Notes under the pieces: model-generated | The model's input: only the letters and a program-made list of their open reading frames with translations | Told to the model about the DNA's origin: nothing | Databases searched by the model: none | Assembly (NCBI GenBank): GCA_039818825.1 | Contig: JBCBTD010000002.1 | Location: 104,412-168,411 of the forward strand | Direction of reading: 5' to 3' | Length of the DNA stretch: 64,000 nt | Source of the DNA: JBCBTD01 sp039818825 | Lineage (GTDB): Bacteria; Pseudomonadota; Alphaproteobacteria; Geminicoccales; Geminicoccaceae | Made by a program: the position numbers and the translations under genes | Shown here: positions 45,081 through 54,216 of the stretch, piece by piece | How the letters are laid out: each line of letters begins with the position of its first letter | Numbering within the stretch: the stretch's first letter is position 1

Positions 45081-46205
45081 ATGCTCGCCGCCCGTCAGTC
45101 GTTCGTTCCAGGTGTCCTGTTGGCGTTGGCGATGTTGGCGTCCACCGCCGCCGCGCAGCAGCCGGCGGCCCCGCCGCCGGCGGTCGGCACGATCACCGTC
45201 GCGACCAGTACGATCACGCCGACCGAGCGGTTCGTCGGTCGTGCCGAGGCGATCGATCGGGTCGAGCTACGGGCGCGGGTCACCGGGTTCATGGCGGAGC
45301 GCCATTTCGTCCAGGGCGACATGGTCGAAGAGGGCGACCTGCTGTTCGTCATCGAGAAGGCGCCGTACGAGGCGATTCTGGCCCAGCGCCAGGCGGAGTT
45401 GGCGAGTGCGCAGGCCGCCGTCGAGAACGCCGCAGCGCAGCTCGCTCGGGGCGAAACGCTCCTGGAAGGCAACAACATCCCCAAGGCCGAGGTCGACGAG
45501 CGCCGCGCGCGCTTGCTCATCGCCCAGGCGGACGTGCTGGAAGCCAAGGCGGGCATCCAGACCGCCGAGCTCGATCTCGGCTACACCGACGTCAAAGCGC
45601 CGGTCACCGGCCGGATCGGCCGCTACACCTACTCGATCGGCGCACTGGTCGGACCCGAGAGCGACGCCTTGGCGACCATCGTCAGCGAAGATCCCATCTA
45701 CGTCGGCTTTCCGGTCAGTGAGACCGCCCTGGAGCGTGCGCGCCAGAGCCCCCAAGGCCTGACGGATCCGAGCCAGATCGTCGTCCATGTCGAGCTGCCG
45801 ACGGGCGATCTTTACGACCAGCCGGGCAACGTCGCGTTCGGCGCCGTCGAGGTCGATCAGACCACCGACACCTTGCTGGTCCGGGCGACGGTCCCCAACC
45901 CCGATCAGGTGTTGACGCCTGGGCAGTTCCTCAACGTCGTGCTTCAGCTTGGCGATCCGGTGGACGTGCTGATGGTTCCGGCCGCGGCGACGCAACTGGA
46001 CCAGGCCGGCAGCTACGTGCTGATCGTCGACGAGAATGGCCTTGCCCAGCAGCGTCGCGTCACCCTCGGCCAGAGCCAAGGCGCCGATGTCGTCGTGACC
46101 CAGGGCCTCGCGGTCGGCGACGAGGTCATCGTCAACGGCATCCAGAAGGTTCGCCCGGGCGAGCCGGTCGCCGCGTCGCCGATCACCGACGGGCCCAAAG
46201 CATGA
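45081..46205 (+). CDS. RND efflux periplasmic adaptor (HlyD/AcrA family)
   Basis: 374 residues with a signal peptide (about 1-24). The lipoyl halves appear as VELRARVTGFMAERHFVQGD and LDLGYTDVKAPVTGRIG, flanking a helical hairpin (AQRQAELASAQAAVENAAAQ). The beta-barrel and membrane-proximal domains follow. The lipobox Cys of AcrA is absent. It overlaps the RND pump gene by four bases. Confidence 0.93.
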   Translation: MLAARQSFVPGVLLALAMLASTAAAQQPAAPPPAVGTITVATSTITPTERFVGRAEAIDRVELRARVTGFMAERHFVQGDMVEEGDLLFVIEKAPYEAILAQRQAELASAQAAVENAAAQLARGETLLEGNNIPKAEVDERRARLLIAQADVLEAKAGIQTAELDLGYTDVKAPVTGRIGRYTYSIGALVGPESDALATIVSEDPIYVGFPVSETALERARQSPQGLTDPSQIVVHVELPTGDLYDQPGNVAFGAVEVDQTTDTLLVRATVPNPDQVLTPGQFLNVVLQLGDPVDVLMVPAAATQLDQAGSYVLIVDENGLAQQRRVTLGQSQGADVVVTQGLAVGDEVIVNGIQKVRPGEPVAASPITDGPKA

Positions 46206-49200
46206 TTTTCGACGTCTTCATTCGTCGGCCGCGGATGGCGTTGGTCATCTCGATCGTGCTGACGCTCGCCGGTGCCATCGCCATAACGGCCATTCCGGTC
46301 GCCCAATATCCGGACATCGTGCCGCCGCAGGTCTCGGTCAGGGCTGTCTATCCAGGTGCCAGCGCCACCGTCGTCGAGGAGACGGTGGCCCAGCCGATCG
46401 AGCAGCAGGTCAACGGTGTCGACAACATGCTGTACATGAAGTCGGTGAGCGGCGCCGACGGCACCTATGATCTCACGGTCACCTTCGCCCTCGGCACTGA
46501 TCCGGACATCAATACGGTCAACGTCCAGAATCGCGTCTCTCTTGCTACGCCGCAATTGCCAGAAGAAGTGCAGCGGCAAGGTCTTACCACAAAAAAACAA
46601 TCATCAGCATTGCTCCAAGTCATTCAGATCTATTCGCCTGAGGGTGCTTACGACGAGTTGTTCGTCAGCAACTACGCGACGATCAACATCATCGATGCGA
46701 TCAAGCGGGTGAATGGGGTCGGTGACGCAACGCTGTTCGGACCGCTCGACTACTCGATGCGGATCTGGCTCGATCCAGAAAAGCTGACGGCTTTGCAGCT
46801 CTCGCCGGAAGACGTCGCGGCCGCGATCCGCAGCCAGAACGTCCAGGCAGCGATCGGTCGCATCGGCGCCGCGCCGTTGACCGGTGACCAGCAGTTCCAG
46901 TTGACCATCAACGCTCAGGGCCGGCTCACCACCAAGGAGCAGTTCGACGACATTCTGGTCCGGGCCAATCCCGACGGATCGACGGTGCGGGTCCGGGACA
47001 TCGGTCGCGTGGAACTCGGCGCAAAGTCGTCGGACTCCTATTCACGCTTCAACGGCGGGGCGAGTGCCGCCATCGGTATCTATCAGTCGCCCGGCGCCAA
47101 TGCGGTTGGTGTTGCGGAGGCGGTGGCCGCGGAAATCGACCGCCTTCGCGAGCGCTTCCCCGACGACCTCGACATCGGCATCATCTTCGACACGACCGTC
47201 TTCGTCGAAAGCAGCATCGAAGAGGTCGTGCACACGCTGATCGAGGCGTTCGTGCTGGTGGCCGTGGTCGTGTTCCTCTTCCTCGGCAACTGGCGCGCGA
47301 CGGTGATCCCGATCGTGGCCGTGCCGGTGGCGCTGATCGGTACGTTTGCGGTGCTGTTTGCAATCGGCTTCACCGCCAACACCGTGTCGTTGCTGGCGTT
47401 GGTGCTGGCGATCGGCATCGTCGTCGACGACGCGATCGTGGTGGTCGAGAACGTCGAACGGGTCATGGCCGAGGAGCCGACGCTGACGCCCGCCGAGGCG
47501 ACGAGCAAGGCGATGGGTGAGATCGTCGGCCCGATCCTTGCCATCACGCTGGTGCTCTTGTCGGTGTTCGTGCCGGTCGGGTTCATCCCCGGCATCGCCG
47601 GCCAGCTTTTCCAGCAGTTCGCCGTCGCCGTTTCCGTCGCCATGGTGATCTCGGCGATCAATGCGCTCACCCTCAGCCCAGCGCTTTGTTCGATTTTCCT
47701 CCGCTCGTCGCATCACGGGCCGAAGGGAATCATGGGCTGGATCAGTCGGCGCATCGACAATACGCGCGACGGGTACGGCGCGGTCGTCACGCGACTGGTG
47801 CGCATCTCGGCGTTCTCGCTGGTCGCCGTCATCGCGGCGGTCGTCGGCATCGGCGCTCTCTTCCAGGCCACGCCCAAGGGCTTTCTGCCGTCGGAAGACC
47901 AGGGCGCGTTCTTCGCCCAGATCCAATTGCCCGAGGGCGCTTCGCTCAATCGAACGCTGGCGGTCGTCGAGGACGTCGAGGCGATCTTTGCCACCGAAAA
48001 GACGATCGTCGGCGTCAGCTCCGTCGTCGGCTTCGACTTCCTGAGCGGTCTCAACAAATCGAACTCGGCGCTGTTCATCCTCTCGTTGGCGCCGTTCGAC
48101 GAGCGCACCGAGCCGGACCAGCACGTCGAGGCGATCATCGCCCGGGTGCAACCCGAACTGTTCGCGATCCCCGAGGCCGAGGGCTTTGCTTTCAATCTGC
48201 CGCCGATCGTCGGGCTCGGGAGCACCGGTGGTTTCGAGTACCAGCTGCAGGACCTGGCGGGCGGCACGGTCGCCGATCTCGCGGCGGTGACCCGGGCCCT
48301 CGTGCTCGCCGCCAACCAGGACGAGCAGCTGGCCGGGGTCTTCACCACCTTCGCCGCCAACACGCCGCAGCTGTTTTTCGATCTCGACCGCGACAAGGCC
48401 GAGATCCTCGGCGTTTCGGTCAGCGACGTGTTCTCGGCCCTGCAGGGCACGTTGGGCACGCTCTACGTGAACGACTTCAATGCCTTCGGTCGCACCTGGC
48501 AGGTCAACCTGCAGGCCGATGCACCGTTCCGGCGGAGCGTCACCGACATCTCTGCGGTGCACGTGCCCACCGCCTCGGGCACGATGGTGCCGATGACCTC
48601 GATCGGCGACGTGCGGCTGCAGCTCGGCCCCTCGGCGATCACCCGCTACAACGGGTTCCGCTCGGTCAGCATCAACGGCTCGCCGGCACCCGGTGTGTCG
48701 AGCGGTGCCGCGCTGGCCGCCATGGAGGACGTCTCCAAAACGACATTGCCTCGAGACTACGGCTACGAGTGGACCGGCACCGCGCTGCAGGAGATACAGG
48801 CCGCCGGGCAGACCACGACCGTGCTCGCTCTCGCCATCCTCTTCGCCTACCTGTTCCTGGTCGCGTTGTACGAGAGCTGGACCATCCCGGTGCCCGTGCT
48901 CTTGTCGACCAGCGTCGGCGTGCTCGGCGCCATCGTCACGCTGTACCTCGCCGGCCTCGCCTTCGACGTTTACGCCCAGATCGGCCTGGTCGTGCTGATC
49001 GCGCTCGCTGCCAAGAACGCGATCCTCATCATCGAGTTCGCCAAGGTCGAACGCGAAGGGAAAGGTCGGCCGCTATTGGACGCGACGATCGACGGCTCGC
49101 GCATGCGTTTTCGGCCGGTCATGATGACCAGCCTGGCGTTCGTCGCCGGGCTGATCCCGTTGATCGTCTCGGGCGGGGCCGGTACGGCCAGCAGGGTTGC

Positions 49201-49363
49201 GGTCGCGAGCCCGGTGGCCGGCGGCATGTTGGCATCCGCCGTGCTCGGCATCTTCTTGATCCCGATGCTCTACGTGACCTTCCAGTGGCTACGCGAGAAG
49301 GTGAAGGGCCCGCCGCCGATGGTGGCTGCTCGGACGAGCGCCGAGGCTGCGCCGGCGGAGTAG
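46202..49363 (+). CDS. RND multidrug efflux permease (AcrB/HAE1 family)
   Basis: 1053 residues, full length. IFIRRP-type start (FDVFIRRPRMALVISIVL), twelve spans, two large periplasmic loops, and the proton-relay Asp pair in LAIGIVVDDAIVVVENVERV. No outer-membrane TolC-type gene is adjacent, so an unlinked channel is assumed. A short low-GC patch with AAA and TCA codons occurs near 46540-46700, within a conserved part of the protein, unlike the rest of the gene. Confidence 0.95.
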   Translation: MIFDVFIRRPRMALVISIVLTLAGAIAITAIPVAQYPDIVPPQVSVRAVYPGASATVVEETVAQPIEQQVNGVDNMLYMKSVSGADGTYDLTVTFALGTDPDINTVNVQNRVSLATPQLPEEVQRQGLTTKKQSSALLQVIQIYSPEGAYDELFVSNYATINIIDAIKRVNGVGDATLFGPLDYSMRIWLDPEKLTALQLSPEDVAAAIRSQNVQAAIGRIGAAPLTGDQQFQLTINAQGRLTTKEQFDDILVRANPDGSTVRVRDIGRVELGAKSSDSYSRFNGGASAAIGIYQSPGANAVGVAEAVAAEIDRLRERFPDDLDIGIIFDTTVFVESSIEEVVHTLIEAFVLVAVVVFLFLGNWRATVIPIVAVPVALIGTFAVLFAIGFTANTVSLLALVLAIGIVVDDAIVVVENVERVMAEEPTLTPAEATSKAMGEIVGPILAITLVLLSVFVPVGFIPGIAGQLFQQFAVAVSVAMVISAINALTLSPALCSIFLRSSHHGPKGIMGWISRRIDNTRDGYGAVVTRLVRISAFSLVAVIAAVVGIGALFQATPKGFLPSEDQGAFFAQIQLPEGASLNRTLAVVEDVEAIFATEKTIVGVSSVVGFDFLSGLNKSNSALFILSLAPFDERTEPDQHVEAIIARVQPELFAIPEAEGFAFNLPPIVGLGSTGGFEYQLQDLAGGTVADLAAVTRALVLAANQDEQLAGVFTTFAANTPQLFFDLDRDKAEILGVSVSDVFSALQGTLGTLYVNDFNAFGRTWQVNLQADAPFRRSVTDISAVHVPTASGTMVPMTSIGDVRLQLGPSAITRYNGFRSVSINGSPAPGVSSGAALAAMEDVSKTTLPRDYGYEWTGTALQEIQAAGQTTTVLALAILFAYLFLVALYESWTIPVPVLLSTSVGVLGAIVTLYLAGLAFDVYAQIGLVVLIALAAKNAILIIEFAKVEREGKGRPLLDATIDGSRMRFRPVMMTSLAFVAGLIPLIVSGGAGTASRVAVASPVAGGMLASAVLGIFLIPMLYVTFQWLREKVKGPPPMVAARTSAEAAPAE

Positions 49364-49418
49364 ACGCGGCGCAGCCCGGCCGGAAGCCAATCCCAATCTG
49401 GCGAAGAGAGAGTGCGGC

Positions 49419-50069
49419 ATGCTGTTGTTCGGTGCTCGTGCACCGCTGCTCGGTGACTACGTCGAGAGCTGCCGACGTCTGGAGCGCGCCATCGACGCGG
49501 TCGTGCGGCTCGACGCGCACCCGGCGCGCTTCGTGCCGAAGTCGCTGGTCATCGATCTCGACGACGCGGTGCGCAGCTTCCCGGGCGGTGCGGGAATCGT
49601 CTGCGCGTTCGAGACCCCGCGGCGGCGCCAACTCGCCGATCTCGTCGCCGGCCACGGCTTCGAGGCCACGGCCGCCTTGGTCGATCCGACGGCCATCGTC
49701 GCCAGCAGCACTGGAATCGGCGCCGGCAGCTTCGTCAATGCCGGTGCGATCGTCGGCGCGTTCAGCCGGCTGGGCACGCACGTCGTCGTCAATCGCGGAA
49801 CCACGATCGGCCACCACGTGCTGATCGACGACTTCGTTTCGATCGGCCCGGGAACGCACCTCACCGGGCAGGTTCAGATCGGCGTCGGTGCCAGCCTCGG
49901 TGCCGGCGTCGTCGTCCTGCCCGGGGTGCGGATCGGCGAAGGTGCCGTCGTCGCCGCCGGTGCGGTCGTGCGGCGCAACGTGCCGGACCGCCACCTCGCC
50001 TTCGGCCATCCGGCACGGCTGCGCCCGATCGGACGCCGGCGCTTCATGGACACCGAGGGGCAGGAGTAG
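49419..50069 (+). CDS. Left-handed beta-helix acyltransferase (NeuD-like)
   Basis: 216 residues. The C-terminal two thirds are hexapeptide repeats (IGAGSFVNAGAIVGAFSRLG, TTIGHHVLIDDFVSIGPGTH, IGVGASLGAGVVVLPGVRIG), and the catalytic-like His lies in TIGHHV. The N-terminal 70 residues form a small Rossmann-like part as in NeuD-type sugar O- or N-acetyltransferases. It probably modifies a surface sugar. No sugar operon surrounds it, so the substrate is unknown. Confidence 0.8.
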   Translation: MLLFGARAPLLGDYVESCRRLERAIDAVVRLDAHPARFVPKSLVIDLDDAVRSFPGGAGIVCAFETPRRRQLADLVAGHGFEATAALVDPTAIVASSTGIGAGSFVNAGAIVGAFSRLGTHVVVNRGTTIGHHVLIDDFVSIGPGTHLTGQVQIGVGASLGAGVVVLPGVRIGEGAVVAAGAVVRRNVPDRHLAFGHPARLRPIGRRRFMDTEGQE

Positions 50070-50116
50070 CCGGGGACCTTCGTACGTCTGCTGTTGGCGC
50101 GCTCGGTGGCGGCGGT

Positions 50117-50614
50117 TCAGGCCGGTTCGCCGAGCCGGTTCCAGGCGTCGAGGAGGGGTTGGACCAGCTCGGCGACATCGGGGTCGGCAACGTGCACCAT
50201 GAGGTCGGGGCGGTCGGGTATGGTCGTTGGCGTGGTCACGCGGCGCTGGATGAGCCAGGTCCCGTCGATCTTCACCAACAGGTCCTCGTAGAGCCCGGCG
50301 AAGATCGTGACGTATCCCTTGGGGCTCGCGGCGAAGACGACGGTGGTTGCCTGGCCCGTGGCGACCAGGCCGTCCTCGGCGACGGCGTAGAGCGGCGACG
50401 ACGTGACGTGCCGCGTGCCGAGCCGGGCGTGGACCTCGGCGTAGGCCCGAAGCTTGGCCCGGCCGCGCAGCTGGAGATCGCCCGAGACGAACGCCCCGTC
50501 CTCGGTGAAGCACGCCGCCCAAGCCACCGGGTCCCGCGCGTCGATGGCGAGCGTGTAGCGGGCGAGCAGGCGGTAGATCGCCACGGTCTCGATGGTCTCG
50601 TGCACGTCGTTCAT
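50117..50614 (-). CDS. NTF2-like (SnoaL-type) protein
   Basis: 165 residues. The cone-shaped NTF2 fold is visible as IYRLLARYTLAIDARDPVAW, AACFTEDGAFVSG and the final strand GTWLIQRRVTTPT. GGAGGG precedes the ATG at 50614. Members range from dehydratases to ring-hydroxylating dioxygenase beta subunits. No partner gene indicates which. Confidence 0.82.
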   Translation of the reverse strand: MNDVHETIETVAIYRLLARYTLAIDARDPVAWAACFTEDGAFVSGDLQLRGRAKLRAYAEVHARLGTRHVTSSPLYAVAEDGLVATGQATTVVFAASPKGYVTIFAGLYEDLLVKIDGTWLIQRRVTTPTTIPDRPDLMVHVADPDVAELVQPLLDAWNRLGEPA

Positions 50615-50791
50615 CGGTTCGGTCCCTCCGGACACCGCTCTACGAACAAGGCGATGGCCCAACGATCGACGTCGGTCCAGGCTCGGGTCGTTGCGGCGGC
50701 GTGGCGAGGGGTCTTCAGTTCCCGCGAGGTTCGACCCAATTTGGCCTGCTCTCGGGAGCCCACCGCGTGCAGGAATCAGGTTTTCGTACTC

Positions 50792-51097
50792 CTACCCTTC
50801 GATCAGCGCCTCCCAATTTCGCCCGCCGTAGAACAGGCGAAGGATGGTCACGCGGGCTTCGGACACGGTGAAGGCGATGGTGACGCGCCGCTCGAACCCG
50901 ACGATGCGCAGACCGGGCCGAACGTCGTCACGCTTTTGCCCGCGCTCCGAGGCGAGCCCCAGGCCCCGGCAGTAGGTCTCGATCCGGTCGATGTACCGGA
51001 TCGCGGTGTCGGGCGAGGCCGCGTCCGCGATCCAGTCATAGAGTCGTATCAGGTCTTCCTGGGCTTCCGGTACAAGCTCGACCGGGCGTTCTCTCAC
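50792..51097 (-). CDS. parE: ParE/RelE-family toxin
   Basis: 101 residues. VELVPEAQEDLIRLYDWIAD and the C-terminal VTILRLFYGGRNWEALIEG fit the ParE/RelE toxin fold. ParE toxins act on DNA gyrase, RelE toxins on ribosome-bound mRNA; the gene order and partner favour ParE. It overlaps the antitoxin gene by four bases. Confidence 0.88.
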   Translation of the reverse strand: MRERPVELVPEAQEDLIRLYDWIADAASPDTAIRYIDRIETYCRGLGLASERGQKRDDVRPGLRIVGFERRVTIAFTVSEARVTILRLFYGGRNWEALIEG

Positions 51098-51378
51098 TCG
51101 CGCGCCGATAGTCGTCTGGCGTGGTGCTCGCGGACATCGGCGAAAACGTCCTCGATGCTGCGGGCGCGCCCGGGATCGGCTTGCATGGCGTCATAGACCG
51201 GGGCGACCTCCTCCCGCAGCCAGCGATCGACGGCGGCATCACGTTCCTGGAGCGCCCGCAGGCCGGCGCGGACGACCTCACTGGCCGAGGCATAGGCTCC
51301 AGAGGCCACCATTTGGTCGATGAAGACCGCGTGCTCCTCGGGCAGGCTTACGGTTCGCTTCTCGACATTGGGCATCAT
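51094..51378 (-). CDS. parD: ParD-type ribbon-helix-helix antitoxin
   Basis: 94 residues. The N-terminus KRTVSLPEEHAVFIDQMVA and GAYASASEVVRAGLRALQE form the ParD ribbon-helix-helix. The C-terminal acidic helix should wrap the toxin. Two Met codons are available for start. A perfect inverted repeat 31 bp upstream is its likely operator. Confidence 0.9.
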   Translation of the reverse strand: MMPNVEKRTVSLPEEHAVFIDQMVASGAYASASEVVRAGLRALQERDAAVDRWLREEVAPVYDAMQADPGRARSIEDVFADVREHHARRLSARE

Positions 51379-51409
51379 GACTCTCCTTCGCGTACTATCA
51401 TAGCAAACG

Positions 51410-51426
51410 GTATGAAAAATTCATAC
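51410..51426. promoter_or_regulatory. Probable ParD operator
   Basis: GTATGAA-AAA-TTCATAC, a perfect 7-bp inverted repeat in an AT-rich stretch just before parD. ParD proteins bind such sites to repress their own operon. Confidence 0.6.
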
Positions 51427-51541
51427 TTTTGCCGGACCAGCACCCACACTTTTTTGCACGCTGTAAGCGATTGGTCCGGAACGGTTCGGCGACGCGTGCA
51501 AAAGATCACGCTTGTCGGTGAAAGCCAGAGGGCGTGAGGGT

Positions 51542-52327
51542 ATGGGATCTGCGATCTCGCGCAGCGACAAAGCCATGCCCGAAGGCAAAGAACGCAATCC
51601 AGCTTGGACCAGAGATGAGCTTCTCCTGGCTTTGGACTACTATGTGCAACGCCCTGGCGCGGCGCACGACCCCGGGAGCGCCGGCATTCTCCGCCTATCC
51701 GAAGAGATCAACGGCGTTGCACGTCTGCTCGGTCTGAGCGGCGCGGAGACGCTGCGCAACCCGAACGGTGTCTCCATGAAGCTCCTGAACTTCAGGGCGC
51801 ACGATCCAGTGTATGTCGCCAGGGCGCGCAGAGGTTTGCCGCGCGGCAACAAGCTCGAAGCGGAGCTGTGGGCACGGTTCGCCGAGGATCCCCGTCGTCT
51901 TCGGGAGATCGCGAACGGCATTCGCGTGCGCCTGACGAGGCTAGATGACGCTGCTGAGGCGATCGCCGGAGACGACGCGCTCGATGTCGCCGAAGCGGAG
52001 GAGGGCAAGATCGTCACCCGGCTTCATCGCCGCCGCGAGCGCAACCGGGCCTTGGTCAAGCGCAAGAAGGCGAGCTTCCGCAAGCGTCATGGACGGCTGT
52101 TCTGCGAGGCGTGCGGGTTCGACTTCGCCAAGGCGTATGGTCCACGCGGCGAGGATGTCATCGAGTGTCACCACACCAGGCCGGTTGCGCTCCTGACGCC
52201 TGGTGAAAAGACCGAGCTCGACGACGTCGTGCTGCTGTGCGCGAACTGCCATCGCGTCGTGCACGTGCGCTCGGACTGGCTCTCGATCGACGCGCTGAAG
52301 GCGTTGCTTGGCGACATCCAGCCCTGA
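51542..52327 (+). CDS. HNH endonuclease-domain protein
   Basis: 261 residues from ATG 51542; TTG 51512 is an alternative. The C-terminal zinc-finger HNH domain is complete: FCEACGFDFAKAYG, VIECHHTRPVALL and VLLCANCHRVVHV. The N-terminal part (WTRDELLLALDYYVQ, NGVSMKLLNF) is of the type found in restriction-like HNH proteins related to McrA. Cargo of the small accessory patch; may act as a type IV-like nuclease. No methylase is next to it. Confidence 0.8.
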   Translation: MGSAISRSDKAMPEGKERNPAWTRDELLLALDYYVQRPGAAHDPGSAGILRLSEEINGVARLLGLSGAETLRNPNGVSMKLLNFRAHDPVYVARARRGLPRGNKLEAELWARFAEDPRRLREIANGIRVRLTRLDDAAEAIAGDDALDVAEAEEGKIVTRLHRRRERNRALVKRKKASFRKRHGRLFCEACGFDFAKAYGPRGEDVIECHHTRPVALLTPGEKTELDDVVLLCANCHRVVHVRSDWLSIDALKALLGDIQP

Positions 52328-52345
52328 CGCTTTCTGCACAAAATG

Positions 52346-52373
52346 CTATCCGATAATGTCCTTTATTGGATAG
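52346..52373. repeat. 28-bp AT-rich inverted repeat before collar gene
   Basis: CTATCCGATAA, six bases, TTATTGGATAG, with one mismatch in 11. No T-run follows, so an operator is more likely than a terminator. It lies 19 bp after the HNH stop and 43 bp before the collar-domain start. Confidence 0.6.
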
Positions 52374-52416
52374 TATTGAGAGATGGTGAGGACATATTCG
52401 AGAAGAGGTTATTGAA

Positions 52417-52986
52417 ATGGCAAACGGCTCGCAGAGCCCCTTGGTGACGATCCCTGCTTGGTTGATGGCGATCGCGCTGGTCGTGATCGCCGCCGCATTC
52501 GCTTGGATGGCTTTCAAGCCGCCGCAGCGCTTCGAGTTCGCAGGGCTGGGTTTTGGCGTAACGCCCTCAATCGATCTGTCGCTCGAAGGGGCAGTAATTG
52601 ACTTTGATCGCGCCGCACTGAACGGAAACGACGAGTGTCCGGACGGCTGGACGTACTTCGAGCCTGCGATCGGACGAGTGATCTTGGGAGCTGGCGCGAC
52701 CGTGAAGGACGGGCCGCCTGACAATACACGGGCTTTCCGCCCGTCTCTTGCCGAGAACCCGTCAGAAGCGGTCGGGGGCACAGAAAGACACACCCTGACC
52801 GTCGACGAGATGCCGCACCACCGGCATTGGTATTACTCGTCTACAGGGCCAGGTGATGAACATAGCAAAGAGGAAGTGGGGAATTATGTCTTTGCGCGAA
52901 GTGCGGATCCGGATGCGGCTCACCCAGCATTTGCACTGAATAGGAGTATTCAAGGTCAATGTCACAACATGACACAGTATCCGTAA
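52417..52986 (+). CDS. Membrane-anchored phage tail-collar-like protein, ended early by TAA
   Basis: 189 residues. One membrane span near the N-terminus (IPAWLMAIALVVIAAAFAWM) is followed by a tail-collar/microcystin-dependent-protein domain (CPDGWTYFEPAIGRVILGAG, HTLTVDEMPHHRHWY). The same frame continues after TAA 52984-52986 with GGDMAHNNMPPYIALYFCK and a TGA at 53053-53055. That is the conserved C-terminus of collar proteins, so the normal protein is cut short by about 22 residues. The following integrase starts inside that distal TGA. The gene is either damaged, mis-sequenced or read through. Confidence 0.72.
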   Translation: MANGSQSPLVTIPAWLMAIALVVIAAAFAWMAFKPPQRFEFAGLGFGVTPSIDLSLEGAVIDFDRAALNGNDECPDGWTYFEPAIGRVILGAGATVKDGPPDNTRAFRPSLAENPSEAVGGTERHTLTVDEMPHHRHWYYSSTGPGDEHSKEEVGNYVFARSADPDAAHPAFALNRSIQGQCHNMTQYP

Positions 52987-53054
52987 GGTGGAGATATGGC
53001 GCACAATAATATGCCGCCCTACATCGCGCTCTACTTCTGCAAGAAGGAGAGTTG

Positions 53055-54035
53055 ATGGGCCATCTGCTTCCTACACTCGCTACCAATGAAAGTCTGACAG
53101 AATTTGGGCAGCCCCTGGTGCTTATCGCCGCATCCGGCTCGCAGGCGGAGCGGCGATTCTGGGAGTTCTTCACGGTCACGATCCGCAACCGCAACACCCG
53201 GGCGGCCTACGCGCGGGCAGCGGCTGAGTTCTGCGCCTTCCTGGAGGGCCGGGGGGTGAGTTCCCTCACCGCGATCCAGCCCATCCACGTCGCAGCCTAT
53301 GTCGAGGTGCTCGGCACCACCCACGCACCGGCGACGGTCAAGCAGCGGTTGGCAGCGCTCCGGATGCTGTTCGACTGGCTCGTCGTCGGCCAGGTGCTGC
53401 CGGTCAACCCGACCGCCTCGGTACGTGGCCCCAGGCACGTCGTGAAACGCGGCAAGACGCCGGTGCTGGAGCGCGCCGACGCCCGGCTGCTGCTGGAGAG
53501 CATCGACACCGCGACCGTCGTGGGCCTGCGCGACCGGGCCTTCATCGGCCTGCTCGTCTACAGCTTCGCCCGCGTCGGGGCGGCGGTGGCGATGGAGGTG
53601 GGGGACTTCTACGCCAATGGGCGGCGCTGGTGGGTGCGGCTCAAGGAGAAGGGCGGCAAGCATCACGAGCTGCCCGCGCACCACAACCTCGAAGCCTGGC
53701 TGCACGACTATCTGCAGGCGGCCTGGATCGGTGCGGAGACGCGCTCGCCGCTGTTCCGCTCTGCGCTCGGGAGAACAGGACGGCTCTCCGATAAGCCACT
53801 CCTGGCACGCAACGCGCTCGATCTCGTGCAGCGGCGGGCGCGGGACGCCGGGCTCCGCGGGCGCATCTGCAACCACACCTTCCGCGCGACCGGGATCACC
53901 GCCTATCTGGAAAACGGCGGCACGCTGGAGATGGCCCAAGCGATCGCCGCCCATGAGAGCCCGCGCACGACCAAGCTCTACGACCGCACGGCCGACGCCG
54001 TGACCCTCGACGAGGTCGAGCGGATCGTCCTCTGA
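53055..54035 (+). CDS. Tyrosine recombinase/integrase of second accessory patch
   Basis: 326 residues. The N-terminal SAM-like domain reads RNTRAAYARAAAEFCAFLE. The catalytic set is present: Arg in YSFARVGAAVAM, Lys in KGGKHHELPAHH, HTFRATG, AAHESPRTTKLYDR with the late His and the Tyr. Start ATG 53055 overlaps the distal TGA of the collar-protein frame (TGATG). No attachment repeat could be found by eye. It may mobilise the ParDE-HNH-collar patch. Confidence 0.9.
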   Translation: MGHLLPTLATNESLTEFGQPLVLIAASGSQAERRFWEFFTVTIRNRNTRAAYARAAAEFCAFLEGRGVSSLTAIQPIHVAAYVEVLGTTHAPATVKQRLAALRMLFDWLVVGQVLPVNPTASVRGPRHVVKRGKTPVLERADARLLLESIDTATVVGLRDRAFIGLLVYSFARVGAAVAMEVGDFYANGRRWWVRLKEKGGKHHELPAHHNLEAWLHDYLQAAWIGAETRSPLFRSALGRTGRLSDKPLLARNALDLVQRRARDAGLRGRICNHTFRATGITAYLENGGTLEMAQAIAAHESPRTTKLYDRTADAVTLDEVERIVL

Positions 54036-54216
54036 GGCGTGGGGAAATCACCAGTTCTGCCCGCGACCCGTCGTCGTTGCCAATCACCGGCTCAGAGCGT
54101 GCGTCAGCCGCGCACAAAGTCGTCCCGTTGTCCGTTTGGCTCGTGAGCGCCACGTCATCGCTCACCAAGTCTCGTGGTTCGATCGGTGTCGCCTTGTAGT
54201 TTGCGCATCGGCTCCC

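Noticed and set aside
47686..49824. 712-codon plus-strand frame over the RND gene
   Set aside because: Out-of-frame shadow of the RND permease, Arg-rich and without motifs.
52417..54035. Prophage
   Set aside because: Only a collar-like domain and an integrase; no capsid, terminase, portal or tail genes.
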